This document shows, piece after piece, positions 21,601-33,800 of a stretch of 64,000 nt of DNA; position 1 is the first letter of the stretch, and every line of letters starts with the position of its first letter. A program made the position numbers and the translations under genes. The stretch covers positions 25,050,068 through 25,114,067 of the forward strand of contig JAOANR010000014.1 of assembly GCA_030278955.1 (NCBI GenBank). The letters run 5' to 3'. This stretch comes from Hygrophila difformis (taxonomy: Eukaryota; Streptophyta; Magnoliopsida; Lamiales; Acanthaceae). The notes under the pieces were generated by a model. That model saw nothing but the letters and a program-made list of their open reading frames with translations, was not told the DNA's origin and did no database searches.

Positions 21601-24594
21601 TTCGGGATCCTGCATCAGTACAGGATCCTCTTCCTCCTCTTGGTTGGCGTCCTCATGGAAGTCCATGCCATCAAATTCCTCCAAATCCCCTGTTTCGGGA
21701 TCGGCGAAGTGAACGGCTTTGCAGTCTTTGTGCTCCACGCCAGCAGGCTTCAGTACCTGCTTTGATGATTCATCCAGCATCATTTCACACTCAAGTTCAG
21801 AGTCAAGCTCTTCCCTAACTATTACATTTTCAAATGAAAAACAAGAACTGTCATTCGGAAATTTCTGCAATTTCTCCATATCAAAGATGATCTCCTCGCC
21901 ATCGACCCTTAAGGTGACTTTGCCGGATTTGGCGTCAATCAGTGCACCACCAGTGGCTAGAAATGGGCGTCCAAGGATAAGTGGCATTTCAGAATCCTCC
22001 TCAATGTCGAGGACGATGAAGTCGACCGGGAAAAGAACCTGCCCGGTTTTGACTACAACATCCTTAAGGATTCCTACGGGCTGAGTGATCGATCTGTCTG
22101 CAAGTTGCAATCTCATCTTGACCGGTTGAATTTCTCCAAGCTTAAGGCGAACAGCCATAGCTAGTGGCATCACATTGATGCTTGATCCTAAATCACAAAG
22201 CCCCATACTCACTTTGGCCTTTCCGAATTGTACTGGAAGTGTGCAACATCCGGGGTCCTCTTTCTTTTCAGGCATTCTCCTCTGAACAATGGCACTGCAT
22301 GTGCTGTTGAGAATAATTACCTCTTCCTGCTCAACCTGCCTTTTTCCTGAAATCAATTCTTTCAAGAACTTAGCATAGATGGGCATTTCGGAAATCATTT
22401 CTGTGAGAGGAATGGTTATCTCTACAGACTTTAATCGTTGCAGAAATTTCTTGAATTTAAGATCATGTTCTTTATTTTTAAGCCGCGCAGGATAAGGAAT
22501 CCTGGGCATGTACTTGTTATTAGCAATTTTTGGTGGTGAAGGGAAGGAAGTTGTACCTTCACCTGTACCCTTATCTGGTTCAGCCGTTTCAGGTGCAGCT
22601 TCAGTCTGCATTTCGGCTGTCTCTTTTTCCGCTTCGTTCCCATATTCAGCTTCCTTACCAGCATTGTCAACAATATCATCCTCTTCAAATTCCGCTCCAG
22701 TATCCGCTCCCTTTGGTCCAGCTAGTACTCTCCCAGATTTCAAGGTTATTGCCTTGCATTGCGGGTTCTTTTCCGCAGTACTAGGCAACGTTCCTTTGTC
22801 CCTTTTCTGCATCTCGTTAGCCATCTGTGTAACTTGGGTCTCCACATTTCTGATGGAGGCCTGCAGTTGATTGTTGATTTCTTTCTGACTAGTGATGAAA
22901 TCAGTCATCATATTCTCAAGCCTTGAAGGAGGCTTTTGGTTCTGATTCTGATTCTGCTGCTGATTCTGATTCCACTGGCCTTGGTTTGGGACAAACTGAG
23001 GCTGGAAATTCTGATTGGGCTGAAAGTTCTGGAAATTCTGAGGCGGCCTCTGCTGGATCTGAGGTTGGAAACCTGGATTCTGAAAATGTTGGCCCCTGTT
23101 CTGATTGAATCCCTGATTCTGCTGAGGGTTGAACTGTTGTTGCTGTGGCTTGTTCAAGAGATGTGAGTTCAAGGTGTTGTTGTTTGAATAAGACAAATTC
23201 GGGTGTCTATTCGGAAAAGCTCCTGCATAGTTACAGCTCTCTGCTGTGACTTGCTCGCATGTGTCAGTTGCATGAGCACCTTGACACAGTCCACAGATCA
23301 CATCAGTTTGCTGTCCTTGCGCAGAACTTCCAACTCCTTGATTCACAGATAACGCTGCCACTTGCTCTTGAAGCTTTTCAATGTCTGACTTCTCTACTGT
23401 ACCTACAACACACAAACCACGAGGGGGAGTGGGATTACCATCATCAGTTAGAACAGAACGGTTGACACTCATGGCTTCAATCTTTGCCCAGGCTTGGTCC
23501 ATTGGTATGTAGAGCAAATGTTGACCACCGGCAGCATCAAGCATGGATTTCCATGCTGGGGTCAGACCACTGTAGAACTTTCTCAGTCTCTCCCAGTCAT
23601 GAAAACCATGTTGAGGACACTTTCTGAGTAGGTTGAAGAATCTTTCCTTTGCATCATACAAGGACTCATCGGGTTTCATCTTGAATTCCGCAATTTTGGA
23701 GCGGCATTCATCCACCTTGGACTCCGGGAAGTATTTTGCTAGGAAGTTTCTGATCACATCTTCCCATGTAGACTTCTGATTTACGGGTAGTGACTTGTAC
23801 CATGTTCGTGCTCCGCTTGTCAGAGAGAAGGGAAATAGCCTTAGTCGAATAGTGTTTGCGGGTACATCACGATTTTTGATCGTGTCACACAGTTCTAGGA
23901 AGGTTTGCAGGTGATCATGGGGATCTTCATGACTTGCTCCGGCAAACTGGTTGCTCTGGACTAGATTGATTAGGGCCGGTTTCAGTTCGAAATTCCTGGC
24001 CAAGAATGGAGCTTGCCCAGGAATGTTCAGATATGGCTCTAAAATCGGCTGCATGTAATCAGCAGCAGCTGCTGCTTGATGATTGTTCTCAGGCCCTCCT
24101 TGGTATTGCTGTGGGTAGTAGTTCTGAGGCATGAAATAGTTCCTCGGATCATTGAAATCATTCGGATTCGGGGGATTCTGATGGGGGTTGTGGTATTGCT
24201 GATTCTGTTGGTTTGGGAAATTTTGCTGATTTGGTTGGTTTTGGTTGTTTGGTGGGTTTTGGTTCGGGTTGGGAGGGGGTGCCTCGAAGTGCTGCTGGTC
24301 CATGTTTGGTGGATTCCCACCTCCTTGTATGATCTGGGGAGGGGGATCATCCAATTCATCATGATCAGCATCCTCGGGATCTTCCTCAATGTTGTGAAGT
24401 GGGGGATTGGGTTGAATGATTGGTGGGATGTCAGGGTTTGCCATCTCGGAGATATCGCTGCTGGTGCTTGGCGAAAGTAATGCCTGTCGTTCCCGTTCCC
24501 TTCTTCGTTTAGTCTCCGCCCTAAGACGTCGAGCTGTCTTTTCTATCTCTGAATTAAACGGGATCTCGGCTGGCGTCTGCTTCCTCCTTTGCAT
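18634..24594 (-). CDS. Athila-1 gag-pol polyprotein, 1,986 codons, intact
   Basis: A single unbroken ORF encodes all replication functions of the element. It starts about 145 bp after the PBS. A Gln/Asn/Pro-rich N-terminal part leads into the gag core ([20 protein letters not shown]), roughly residues 200-400. A Cys-rich stretch ([13 protein letters not shown]) follows. The aspartic protease has [10 protein letters not shown] at residue 801. Reverse transcriptase has its catalytic FMDD at 1266-1269, and RNase H begins near 1413 (MCDAS). Integrase has an HHCC finger (H1631, C1662, C1665) and the catalytic triad D1694, D1753, E1789 (D,D35E). The C-terminus has a chromo-like [16 protein letters not shown] segment. 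No frameshift or stop is present. Ty3/Athila lineage by protease and integrase motifs and by the tRNA-Asp PBS. Confidence 0.95.
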   Translation of the reverse strand: MQRRKQTPAEIPFNSEIEKTARRLRAETKRRRERERQALLSPSTSSDISEMANPDIPPIIQPNPPLHNIEEDPEDADHDELDDPPPQIIQGGGNPPNMDQQHFEAPPPNPNQNPPNNQNQPNQQNFPNQQNQQYHNPHQNPPNPNDFNDPRNYFMPQNYYPQQYQGGPENNHQAAAAADYMQPILEPYLNIPGQAPFLARNFELKPALINLVQSNQFAGASHEDPHDHLQTFLELCDTIKNRDVPANTIRLRLFPFSLTSGARTWYKSLPVNQKSTWEDVIRNFLAKYFPESKVDECRSKIAEFKMKPDESLYDAKERFFNLLRKCPQHGFHDWERLRKFYSGLTPAWKSMLDAAGGQHLLYIPMDQAWAKIEAMSVNRSVLTDDGNPTPPRGLCVVGTVEKSDIEKLQEQVAALSVNQGVGSSAQGQQTDVICGLCQGAHATDTCEQVTAESCNYAGAFPNRHPNLSYSNNNTLNSHLLNKPQQQQFNPQQNQGFNQNRGQHFQNPGFQPQIQQRPPQNFQNFQPNQNFQPQFVPNQGQWNQNQQQNQNQNQKPPSRLENMMTDFITSQKEINNQLQASIRNVETQVTQMANEMQKRDKGTLPSTAEKNPQCKAITLKSGRVLAGPKGADTGAEFEEDDIVDNAGKEAEYGNEAEKETAEMQTEAAPETAEPDKGTGEGTTSFPSPPKIANNKYMPRIPYPARLKNKEHDLKFKKFLQRLKSVEITIPLTEMISEMPIYAKFLKELISGKRQVEQEEVIILNSTCSAIVQRRMPEKKEDPGCCTLPVQFGKAKVSMGLCDLGSSINVMPLAMAVRLKLGEIQPVKMRLQLADRSITQPVGILKDVVVKTGQVLFPVDFIVLDIEEDSEMPLILGRPFLATGGALIDAKSGKVTLRVDGEEIIFDMEKLQKFPNDSSCFSFENVIVREELDSELECEMMLDESSKQVLKPAGVEHKDCKAVHFADPETGDLEEFDGMDFHEDANQEEEEDPVLMQDPEGKSVLPLPNSRKLLPSVECPPELELKTLPDHVKYAFLAEHKKLPVIVSAKLSQEQENALVVVLKKHVHAIGWTISDIKGISPSICMHRILMEEEFKPSRQPQRRLNPLMQEVVRKEVIKLLDAGIIYPISDSKWVSPVQVVPKRGGMCITKNEQGEEVATRPVTGWRVCIDYRKLNEATRKDHFPLPFIDQMLERLAGREFYCFLDGYSGYNQIVISSEDHDKTTFTCPYGTFAYRRMPFGLCNAPATFQRCMMSIFSEFIEKCIEVFMDDFSVYGDTFEDCLTNLAKILKRCEDTNLVLNWEKCHFMVTEGIVLGHRISRAGIEVDPAKVSIISNLPLPNSIKSVRSFLGHAGFYRRFIKDFSKIAKPLTNLLCKENPFLINEACVQAFDTLKKMLVSAPIVQPPDWSIPFEVMCDASGLAVGAVLGQHKDGRHCVIHYASHALNEAQVNYTTTEKEMYAVVFAFDKFRQYLIGTKTIVYTDHTALRYLFSKQDAKPRLIRWVLLLQEFDIIIKDRRGRDNGAADHLSRLDNDKKEKAVNEDFPDEQLFALHLHNQACPWFSDIANFLACGVTPQFSNYHQRNKFKRDVLSYFWEEPYLFKHCPDLIIRRCVTEHEAYQIVRKCHESEYGGHHGPARTAHKVLECGFYWPHIYEDCRTFVKGCDRCQRLGNISKRDEMPQKGILTLEIFDVWGIDFMGPFPPSGGNYYILVAVDYVSKWVEAVALPTNDGSQVIKFLKNNIFSRFGVPRVVISDGGTHFINKAFETLMSKNGILHKIGTPYHPQTSGQVEVSNREIKHILEATVGITRKDWARKLNDALWAYRTAYKTPIGMSPYRLVFGKACHLPVELEHKAYWAVKTLNFDPKVAQSKRKLDLNEIEEIRAQAYESSRIYKERTQKLHDRRIKPKYFYVGQHVLLFNTRLKLFPGKLKSRWEGPHEVLEVFKNGAVRIRTGRGDIVVNGQRLKEYLGQFDPEKESQAVADPAYTQ

Positions 24595-24737
24595 AGAACA
24601 ACGGCTTCAATAATGACAGTACCTGTACAATCCCCAGGTTAGAAGTGGTTCTGAAGGTGAATATTTATAATTATATGTATAGACTACTCTAGGAGCAATG
24701 AGGAATGTAATGCTCTAAATAAAACGGCGCTGCATCC
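24595..24737 (-). other. Athila-1 5' leader
   Basis: Untranslated stretch between PBS and gag start. A donor-like ACAG|GTACTG (GT at 24621-24622) is present but has no proven use. Confidence 0.5.
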
Positions 24738-24755
24738 TCCCCGGCAACGGCGCCA
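24738..24755 (-). promoter_or_regulatory. Primer binding site, tRNA-Asp type
   Basis: The sense strand reads TGGCGCCGTTGCCGGGGA immediately inside the 5' LTR. It is the classic PBS of Athila-type elements, complementary to the tRNA-Asp 3' end. Confidence 0.93.
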
Positions 24756-27700
24756 TGAAACTTTTGACAATTTCCGTCCCACGAGCATTTTCTTAAAAAT
24801 ATACCAGGTTAGATTTATTACATGAAAAGAGTTATGATTCACGGGAAAGGGTTAGGGATATATCCAGCTTATTAGTCTTTTTATTACTCAAGTGTGGTGC
24901 TTTAATTTCAAATGGCGCTGTGGTCCTCCCTGTCATGAAATGTTGACAAATCTCATGGCATAGCCGGGATAGGTTGACCATCAGCCTGTCACACTGAGGA
25001 TCCCCGGCAAGTATGCCATGATGCTTCTCATCAATTCTTGGCATGAGAGTTCCTGCCATGAAACTTTTGGCAAGTTCCCACTACATGAGTATTTTCCGAA
25101 AAATCAGGGTCCTGGTTTAAGTTTTATTAATGAAACCAATTTATGATGGCGGAGTTGTGATTAGGGATATATTTATAAGTAGTCATGTTTTTATTGCTCG
25201 TGTTTAAGAAACTGTGGCCCGAAAGCGCACGGTGTCAAAAATTGCAGTAATTTATAGTAAGACCGGATCGTTCACTGGAGGATGTGCGATAGAAGCAGGT
25301 CCCACGTCGTTTTACTAGATTTTCCATTCGTATTGCTCAATAGGTTTGAAAGGTGATTAATAACTACTGACATGAATGTAAACTAGATCTAGAAAGCAGT
25401 TAAATTAATCTATAAAGCAAATAAATCTATTCTAGAAAGCGGATAAGAATTATTCTAAGAATGCAGTAAATATTATCTACGAAAGCAGGGAAAAGGAGCA
25501 TTGTGCCAACCGTGAAGTTGAGTCACAATGTGGACAGAAAGGACAGGAGGAAAAGAATGAAAATTGGACAAGAGCGAGATACAGCAATATTAAACTTCCA
25601 TTTTTATACGCAGATCTTTGTTTGGGATATTTCTTTCAGATAGCTAATTCTCATGCTCTCAATAAGACTTTCCCTTTAGCAGACAGGTACTTGCAATATG
25701 AGTTTACATGTTCCTAAGACCACAAATTCTAAGATACCACAGATTCGTAACTGCCCTGGCCTGGGTATGTTACTTCATCTGTGGTGGATAAGCAACACCC
25801 GACACATCATTTATTGAAATGCCAAGTACCACTATCATTCTCCCATGTCACACCCAAAGTTTCGAATCAAGCCCTAAACTATCCCTTAACTGTCAATCCT
25901 AGTAGCAGTTACGCAACTCTCAATACAACCGAGTGACCTCTAATGAAAGCGGTTAAAAGAAAGCGGTAAAGAAAGCATTTAAAATCCTATCACTCGGAGG
26001 TTTTGACAATCTGACCCTGGTAGTAAAAGACAGCTCCCCATCAGGATGAAGGAGTATGGATCAAGAATTCCCGGCTCTCGGTGAACCATTAGTGTGTTCA
26101 CTTCCTTCCGGGTGATTTTGAGATACAAACTAATGAAACGAGCTAATAAATTAGTTCGTTCCGGATGCACTCACTCAGGACTCGAAAGTAGGCTTTGGCA
26201 GAAGAAGATAGCAGTTGAAAGAAAACTCAACCCTATCTTGGAAAATAACCAAGGCCTGGATAATGTTCCTCTAAGATTATTTACTACACTGTATTTGAAT
26301 CCAAGTGGACCCTATCTCGGTGTAGCACATAATCTTACATTTCCATCAACCAGCAATTTTGGAAAATAATGGATTTGAAAATCATTCCCTGTCAGGTACT
26401 AGACTCTCAGTTAAAACACAGACCCTTTCAGTCTAGACGAGACCTAATCGCTGAATCTGCTTCTTAATTCACAAAATATAACCCTTGATAGAATATGAAT
26501 TAGTCATAACTGAAGAATTTATCCCTTACTCAGATCCGGATTTTATAAAGAGGTTTTTGTTGGAAGTTTATAAAGCAATATCTGTTTAAGATCTAGACTT
26601 CTATTGTCCAAGGGAAGGATCCCAAAATAATTACAGACCACAACAGTACATAATATTATCATGCATAAGAATATATGGAAGTGTAAAATTAATTGACCCA
26701 AAATATAAAGGCGGGTCTAGACAGAAGGTGAAACACAGAATGGAATGGTCAAGGTACCAAAGTAATGGCGGAATAATTGGGTGGACTGTAAACATCTACT
26801 GTCCAATTTCCCAATCACTCGGATGGAGCGAATTTAGACAGCTGAGACTCTATAATGGTGGTGTCAACACCAGTTGGGCCTCCACTGTCTGTGAATTCGG
26901 ATAAAAACCTACATACTTCCTTTCTATAATGATCATCAGTTGGCATTGACTGGTGCCAACTGATTCCCATTACAGATTGGAATTTGGGTTTGGAAATTAA
27001 GATAACAAAAATAAAACTGTATCTAGATGGGAGTCAGTTGAGCAGCTATTGTAACCCCGGATGGGCGAACCGCCAAGGCTTCCACTGACAGCCATTCAGA
27101 CCATGCAAAATAACGATTAGTAACTAATACCCAGAATACGAGCTAGTTATCCATGAGGGAGTACCCGCCAACATTATTCTGATGTATTCTTTACTAATGG
27201 TTCCACACAATACACAAGGACAAAATAAATAAGAAGCAAAAGAAGATCCATTGTATGAGAGACATTGGTTTCTCATGCAAGGTTGTGGGTTGGGCCCACA
27301 TGTAATGGTCTTAAATAATCCTTCCTACCATAATTAATTACAGTCCAGATTATCTGTTTAAGCCATCAGGATTTTGTTTATACAAGAGTATTTTAATGGC
27401 AATTGAACAAAGGTCCTTTAATCATGATGATCATTGAAGTTTGATTATTGCTAATCTCAATCTTTAATCATTGATGAGTCAAGGGTTCAATCAGTTAAGT
27501 GATGCAAATGAAGAATCAAAATTTGGGCAGCATAACACCCTATATTGCAATTCCAGAATGTTACATCCTAACCCGTGGGGCTATGATGTGAGTGTTTGCA
27601 ATATAAAATAGAGAGAGAATGAAATTTGTTTGAGATCAAATAGAGAGAGAAACCTTGTCGCTATATCATAAATGTTGTCGCGGACCGAGATCCGCGACAT

Positions 27701-29462
27701 GGACATCCCGACAAGTTTTTAGAATTTTTGGCAGCATAACGCCTCTTTGTCGCTATGCAAGGTTTTGTCGCGGAACGTGGCTCCGCGACAAGAGTGACAT
27801 CGCGACAAAGTGTTTTAATAAAATTCTAAGGCATTTGAACCTTTGTCGCTATGCATGGAGATTTTGTCGCGGAACGTGGTTCCGCGACAAGGTGTTCCGC
27901 GACAAGGTGTTCAAAGGCTAAGAAACATAGCATAATTTTTCTGTCTCGGAGTGGGATTTTGTCGCGGAACGTGGCTCCGCGACAAGATGATTCCGCGACA
28001 AGAAGCCATGAAGACAAAATGCAAGAGTTTGGCTCCTTTGTCGCTATGCATGGACAGTTTTGTCGCGGAACGTGGCTCCGCGACAAGGTATTCCGCGACA
28101 AAGGGTTTTAAATTATAGAGACAAGTGTCTTGAAGCACCTTGTCGCGGAACTGCCACTCTGTCGCGGAACGTGGTTCCGCGCCAGAAGGCGGTTGGCGCC
28201 CAAGGTGGTTCAGGACAAAAGTCAGAAAAAGCAGAAATGAACAGTGGCATGCAAACAGCGTGATCTCACCCTATTTCAGATCAAAAAGCTATTCTAAGCT
28301 AAAAACAAGCAAGAAACATTCAAAATAAAGAAGAACATGCTTAAACAAAAATAACAAGACTGAGCAGGATATTAAAATAAAGCAGGAATCCTAATCTAGG
28401 GTTTGATCGCACATCCACACAACATTATCCATAATATGCTAACAGTAAACATAAAAATAACAAAATGGGGGTCAAATGACCCCAAAATGAAAAAGAAAGC
28501 ATAAATCCATGGGGTGTGAGACCCATTTCATGGTTTGGGACACAAATGCTGAATGTTTTCCCATATTATTGAAGGGGTGTTGTTAATACCCATGGTTTGG
28601 GTATTACAAACCCTAAAACAAGAGTTTAGAAACCAAAACATAGTATAAATATGGCTATCTAAGCACTGTGAACAGTAAAACACTAATCTAAACTAAACTA
28701 AGTGCAAAAATTAAATAATACATAAAAATAAACCTAACTACTCTACCTAAGGAAGAACTCCTAAGCTTGCCTTCAAGAACTCTCAGATTCAAACTTCCAA
28801 CTGTCCAACCCTTAGCTCATGGGAGACACCTCATATTTATAGAAGTGTAACCCTAAGCCCATGGGCCTTGATTCTAGCCCATTGTGTCTTAAGACATCAC
28901 ACACATCACAGCTTTGTCTCGGAACATCAAGTTGGTCGCGGAACATGCTGCATGTGGCAAGGCTTCTCGACTGGGTCTTGTGGCTCTATTTGTGCATCTT
29001 GGTCGCGGAATGGGCTTTTGTCGCGGAGTCATGCTATCGCGACAAGGGTCATCGCGCCAAGGGCTCGGCTGGTCTCCTCTTCATTTTGGGGCCAGTTGGT
29101 CGCGGAGTATGCCTTTGTCGCGGAACACTGCATCGCGCCAAGGGCTTCCGCGACAAAGGTCTTCCTGGGCCTGCTGGATTGGGCCAGATGGGCCGAAAAT
29201 ATTCTTTTTGTGGGCTTTTCTATCTTTTTCCCATCTTTTTGTTTCCTTTTCTTTTTCTCATGTTTTTGGATTTTTCTAACATAAATATGCAATAAAATTA
29301 CATATTTATGTCTTTTTCACGCCAGCTTATTATTTTTACAATTATGCATAAATCAGTCCAATTCGACTGCTTTCTTACTTAATGTAAGACCGGAATGCGA
29401 TCAAATGCCCGTTTAAGACACGGAAATGGATTGAAAATAATGGTCATTTTTGGCCATTATCA
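24756..29462 (-). repeat. Athila-1 5' LTR
   Basis: Direct copy of 9448-14154, same length. TATA box TATAAATA in sense at 28834-28841. It carries the same palindrome clusters (27655-28193, 28913-29163). Only two differences from the 3' LTR were found by eye. Confidence 0.95.
28834..28841 (-). promoter_or_regulatory. TATA box of the Athila-1 5' LTR
   Basis: Minus-strand TATAAATA within CTTCTATAAATATGAGG, the likely core promoter for the genomic RNA. Confidence 0.6.
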
Positions 29463-30067
29463 TGTGGAGGTTCCCTAACTAAGTCCCTACTATGTGGAGC
29501 TAAATAATCACAGTACTCGCGATGTCCTTGTCCCCAAAAGGGATTAGGCTCTTCTTCGCTTTCATTGAATAACTTGCTGATCTTCGCCTCAATCTTGCGA
29601 ATATGATCTTCATCTTTAAGGATTGATCCGAGAAGATACAATCCCTCATCAATTTCCTCAAGGCTCTCCGAACTCAAAAGAATGAAGGTTTTGATAAAGA
29701 TTGAGGGGTGATGGTTGTCATCGATTCCAGGCTTAAGGACTTCAAAAGCGGCTTCCTTGAGCCCTGTATTGCAGAATCTCGAGAGTGCAGGTTCTAGTTT
29801 CAGCATGAAATTTCCCGCCTCTCTGCATCTCCGAAGTATTTGGACGTAATGAGAGTCAAGTGTCCTCTCTGCAGTCATCCGCCTCTCCACATTTGCCCTC
29901 CTCCATACTACAGGCGCCATACTTGCTCTGGCGAACTTTTTGCAAGTTGGGGCTAACCTGGCTACATCCTTCATTTCTTCTCTTCCCAACCTTGAGAGAA
30001 TATCTCCCAAGATTTCATCAGGAATGTCTATAATGGATGTTCTAGCATTTGGAGCTGATGCGGCCAT
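29463..30067 (-). pseudogene. F-box protein unit E, 5' part, disrupted by Athila-1
   Basis: ATG at 30067 begins MAASAPNARTS, then the F-box IIDIPDEILGDILSRLG, the block AGNFMLKLEPALSRF and EVLKPGIDDNHHPSIFIKTF, and NPFWGQGHREYC. At 29463 the frame runs into the Athila-1 LTR and ends after 5 more codons. The remaining 45 codons are at 9307-9442. The uninterrupted gene would be 246 residues. Units C and D have an intron after the NNP codons; here the sequence runs straight from P into NAR, so E has lost the intron. It lies downstream of Athila-2 pol on the same strand, the place F occupies in Athila-1. Confidence 0.88.
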
Positions 30068-30147
30068 TCTGACTTTTGATAATGGTTTTAGGATAATTTC
30101 TTAGGATGGAAAATGTTTGAGATGAAAGAAGAGGAGGATTCGACTAG

Positions 30148-30155
30148 ATTTTATA
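30148..30155 (-). promoter_or_regulatory. TATA box of F-box unit E
   Basis: Minus-strand TATAAAAT within GCTATAAAATCTAG, 81 bp upstream of the start codon. Confidence 0.55.
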
Positions 30156-30735
30156 GCAGAAAAACTAAATTCTGCCATAATTACTGGCGGTTGAAACGAC
30201 GTGTGATGGTTGGTGTAAGAGAAGAAGAAGAGTCTGAAAAGGGTATTTTGGTCTTTGAGAAGTTTGAAAATCTATCCGTTCAAAATTCCCAGACTCTCGC
30301 TCTGTCGATTGTCATTGCGTGGCTATAAAAATCCTTTCTCGCTTTGTTAATTACAACGCGAGAAAACATTCTTATACAATTCCCAGAGTAAAATAGTCTC
30401 GCTTTGTTTTTCGACAAAGCGTAGACATCAAACTCTTATTCCTTAACAAATTATCATTTTGAACAGAATAAAAATTTGAACTGATCACCTCGCATCATAA
30501 CTTTTACAAAGCGTGAGCAAGAGTAATTCATTTTTTAACTCACGCTTTGACAAAATTACAGGAGCGTGGCCTCAGGATCCATTCATACTTCATTTTCCAA
30601 ACACTTAATACTCAAAAACCTGTTTGAAGATTCTTGTCTCATCCTCCTTCATTCCATCACAGCTTCATTTCTCGAATTCCTGAAAATAAAGAATAAAAGA
30701 ATTAGAGATGAAAAATAAATCTAAAGAAAAGGGAA
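30156..30735. other. Post-pol spacer between Athila-2 pol and F-box unit E
   Basis: Non-coding. It contains several CTCGCTTTG / CAAAGCG inverted motifs (about 30325, 30396-30414, 30510, 30545), the same kind that punctuate the Athila-2 LTR. No 3' LTR or PPT-LTR junction is seen here. Confidence 0.6.
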
Positions 30736-30771
30736 ATACTACTCAGTTAACCTGGGTAGTATCCACCCCCC
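30736..30771 (-). repeat. Stem-loop and purine tract after Athila-2 pol
   Basis: ATACTACTCAG (30736-30746) pairs with CTGGGTAGTAT (30752-30762) at 10 of 11 positions. In sense it is preceded by the purine tract GGGGGGTGGAT. The position parallels the stem-loop at 18509 in Athila-1, though the sequence differs. Confidence 0.65.
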
Positions 30772-30806
30772 TATATTTTTTTTTTCTTTTTAAAGAAAAC
30801 AGAAAA

Positions 30807-33800
30807 CTAAGGATTATCCAAATATTCAGTTTGGATATTTAGATCTTGTTGGCCAATATATTCCTTTAGCCTGTGTCCATTTACAGTCTTTTTTCCTTCA
30901 TTGAGCATAATTGTAACTGATCCATTGTCATGAACAGCTACAACAGGAAATGGTCCTGTCCACCTTGATCTGAGCTTACCTGGAAATAATTTCAAACGAG
31001 AATTATAAAGCAAAACCAATTGACCAACAGAAAATTCCTTATGTTTAATTTTTGAATCATGAATTTTCTTAGTTCGATCTTTATAAATCTTGCTGCTTTC
31101 ATATGCTTCCAGTCTCATCTCTTCCAGTTTAGACAGATCAAACTTCCTCTTATCTTGTCCTGACTGAAAATCCATGTTGAGCATTTTAATGGCCCAATAT
31201 GCTCTATGTTCTAGCTCAACTGGGAGATGACATGCTTTTCCAAAAACTAATCTGTAGGGAGACATTCCTATAAGAGTTTTAAAAGCAGTTCTGTAAGCCC
31301 ATAAAGCATCATCTAACTTCTTTGACCAGTCTTTTCTTGTAATGTTCACAGAAGCTTGTAAAATGTGCTTAATTTCCTTATTAGATACCTCCACCTGTCC
31401 ACTTGTCTGAGGATGATATGGTGATCCAACTTTATGATGAACACCATACTGCTTCAGTAATTTCTCAAAGAGTTTATTCACAAAGTGAGATCCTCCATCA
31501 GATATAATGGCACGAGGGGCTCCAAACCTGGTAAAAATATTCTTCTGTAGAAATTTATTAACTTGTTTAGCTTCATTATTGGGTAAGGCTACTGCTTCTA
31601 CCCATTTTGAAACATAATCAACGGTTACTAGAATATAATGATTACCAAAAGATGGGGGGAATGGTCCCATAAAATCAATTCCCCAAACATCAAATATCTC
31701 TACTTCTAAAATCCCTTTTTGAGGCATTTCTTCTCTCATTGAAATGTTTCCCAATCTTTGACATCTGTCACACATCTTTATAAGTTTCTGGGAATCCAAA
31801 AAGATAGTTGGCCAGTAAAACCCACAGTCTAGAACTTTTCTAGCAGTCCTAGCAGGACCATGATGGCCTCCTAAAGGGTTCTCATGACACTTTCTAACAA
31901 TTTGGAAACCTTCTTTTTCATGAACACAGCGCCTAATAACCTGGTCTGAACAAAACTTGAATAAAAAGGGGTCATCCCAATAGTATTTCTGAATTTCTCT
32001 GAAAAACCTTGACTTCTGATGAGAGTCTTTAAACTTTGGGACAATCTTGCAAGCTAGATAATTAGCAAAATCTGAAAACCAAGGACAATCAAATTGATGC
32101 AACTGCAAAGCATACAATTGTTCATCTGGAAATTTATCATTTACAACTTCCTCCTTCTCTGTTTTCTCCTCCAATCTAGAAAGGTGGTCTGCTACTCTAT
32201 TATCTTTTCCTTTTCTATCCTTGATAATAATGTCAAATTCTTGTAGAAGTAAAACCCATCTTATCAGCCTCGGTTTGGCTTCTTGCTTTGAGAAAAGATA
32301 TCGTAATGCAGAATGATCTGTGTAAACTATAGTTTGGGCTCCAATAAGATACTGTCTGAACTTATCAAAGGCAAAAACTACAGCATACATTTCCTTTTCT
32401 GTAGTAGTGTAGTTTATCTGGGCATCATTAAGAGTATGGCTAGCATAATAGATAACATGATGTTTGCCTTCTTTGTGTTGCCCCAAAACTGCTCCTACTG
32501 CATTCTCACTTCCATCGCACATAAGCTCAAAAGGTAGACTCCAATCAGGAGACTGAACTGTAGGTGCAGTGATTAATTTCTCCTTCAAAGTCTTAAAAGC
32601 TGTTAAGCAATCTTCATCAAAGCTAAATGTCACATCCTTATGAAGAAGATTACACAAAGGTCTTGCTATCTTAGAAAAGTCCTTAATAAACCTTCTATAA
32701 AAACCAGCATGACCAAGAAAACTCCTTACTGCCTTAATTGTTTTAGGTGGTGGTAAATTTGCTATTACAGAAACCTTAGCCTTATCTACTTCTATTCCTG
32801 CTCTAGATACTTTGTGTCCTAGGACAATTCCTTCCTGAACCATGAAATGACACTTTTCCCAGTTAAGAACTAAGTTAGTGTCCTCACATCTCTGCAAAAT
32901 TTTTGACAAATTTTTTAAAGAATCTTCAAAGTCAGTTCCATGAACAGTAAAATCATCCATAAACACTTCAATGCATTTTTCAATAAAATCAGAGAAAATA
33001 CTCATCATGCATCTTTGAAATGTAGCAGGAGCATTACATAATCCAAAAGGCATTCTTCTATAAGCAAATGTTCCATATGGCATGTAAAAGTTGTTTTCTC
33101 ATGATCTTCACTAGCAATAACTATTTGATTATAACCTGAATAACCATCTAGAAAACTGTAAAATGGTTTACCTGACAATCTTTCTAACATTTGATCAATG
33201 AACGGTAAAGGAAAATGATCTTTTCTTGTGGCAGTGTTTAATTTTCTATAGTCAATGCAAACTCTCCAACCAGTTACTGGTCTTGTTGCTACTTCATCAC
33301 CATGTTCATTGGTCACAATACAAATCCCACCCTTTTTAGGTACAACTTGTGTTGGACTCACCCATTTACTATCAGAGATAGGATAGATTATACCTGCATC
33401 AAGTAGCTTGATTACCTCCTTCTTGACAACTTCCTGCATTGGTGGATTTAACCTCCTTTGTGGTTGTCTGGACGGTTTGTATTCATCCTCTATCAGAATC
33501 CTATGCATACAAATGTGTGGACTGATGCCTTTGATATCTGCTATAGTCCAAGCAATTGCCTGAATATGATTTTTAAGAGTACCTACTAGAGCTTGGTCTT
33601 GTTCTTCACTCAATTTGGATGAAATTATTACCGGAAGCTTCTTTTTGTCTGCCAAAAAGGCATACTTAAGATGTTTTGGTAATACTTTAAGCTCAAGCTC
33701 AGGTGGGTTTTCTATTGATGGAGTTAATCTGCTTCGAGTTTGCACTTCCATCTTTAAATCAGATCCTTCTTCAGAAGGGTCTGTTTTATCAATGTCATCC

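Larger units (their letters stand above)
9448..29462 (-). mobile_element. Complete Athila-type Ty3 element 'Athila-1', 20,015 bp
   Basis: Two 4,707-bp direct LTRs (offset exactly 15,308, no length difference) bound an internal region with a tRNA-Asp-type PBS, an unbroken gag-pol and an F-box gene before the 3' LTR. TSD TGTGG flanks both sides. By eye I found only two LTR differences (C/T near 10142/25450 and G/A near 12202/27510), so the insertion is recent. Order in the sense direction: 5' LTR, PBS, gag-pol, stem-loop, palindrome-rich stretch, stem-loop, F-box, long 3' region with poly(A)32, LTR. All essential parts look intact, so it is a candidate for an active element. Confidence 0.95.

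Noticed and set aside
24617..24622. Leader splice donor feeding a spliced F-box RNA from the Athila-1 LTR
   Set aside because: The GTACTG is plausible, but no upstream ATG gives a frame into F, so I did not call it.
30068..30806. A 3' LTR for Athila-2 between its pol and F-box E
   Set aside because: Only short motifs of its LTR occur here. There is no LTR-length match, no TG/CA edge next to a purine tract, and no TSD TCATC.
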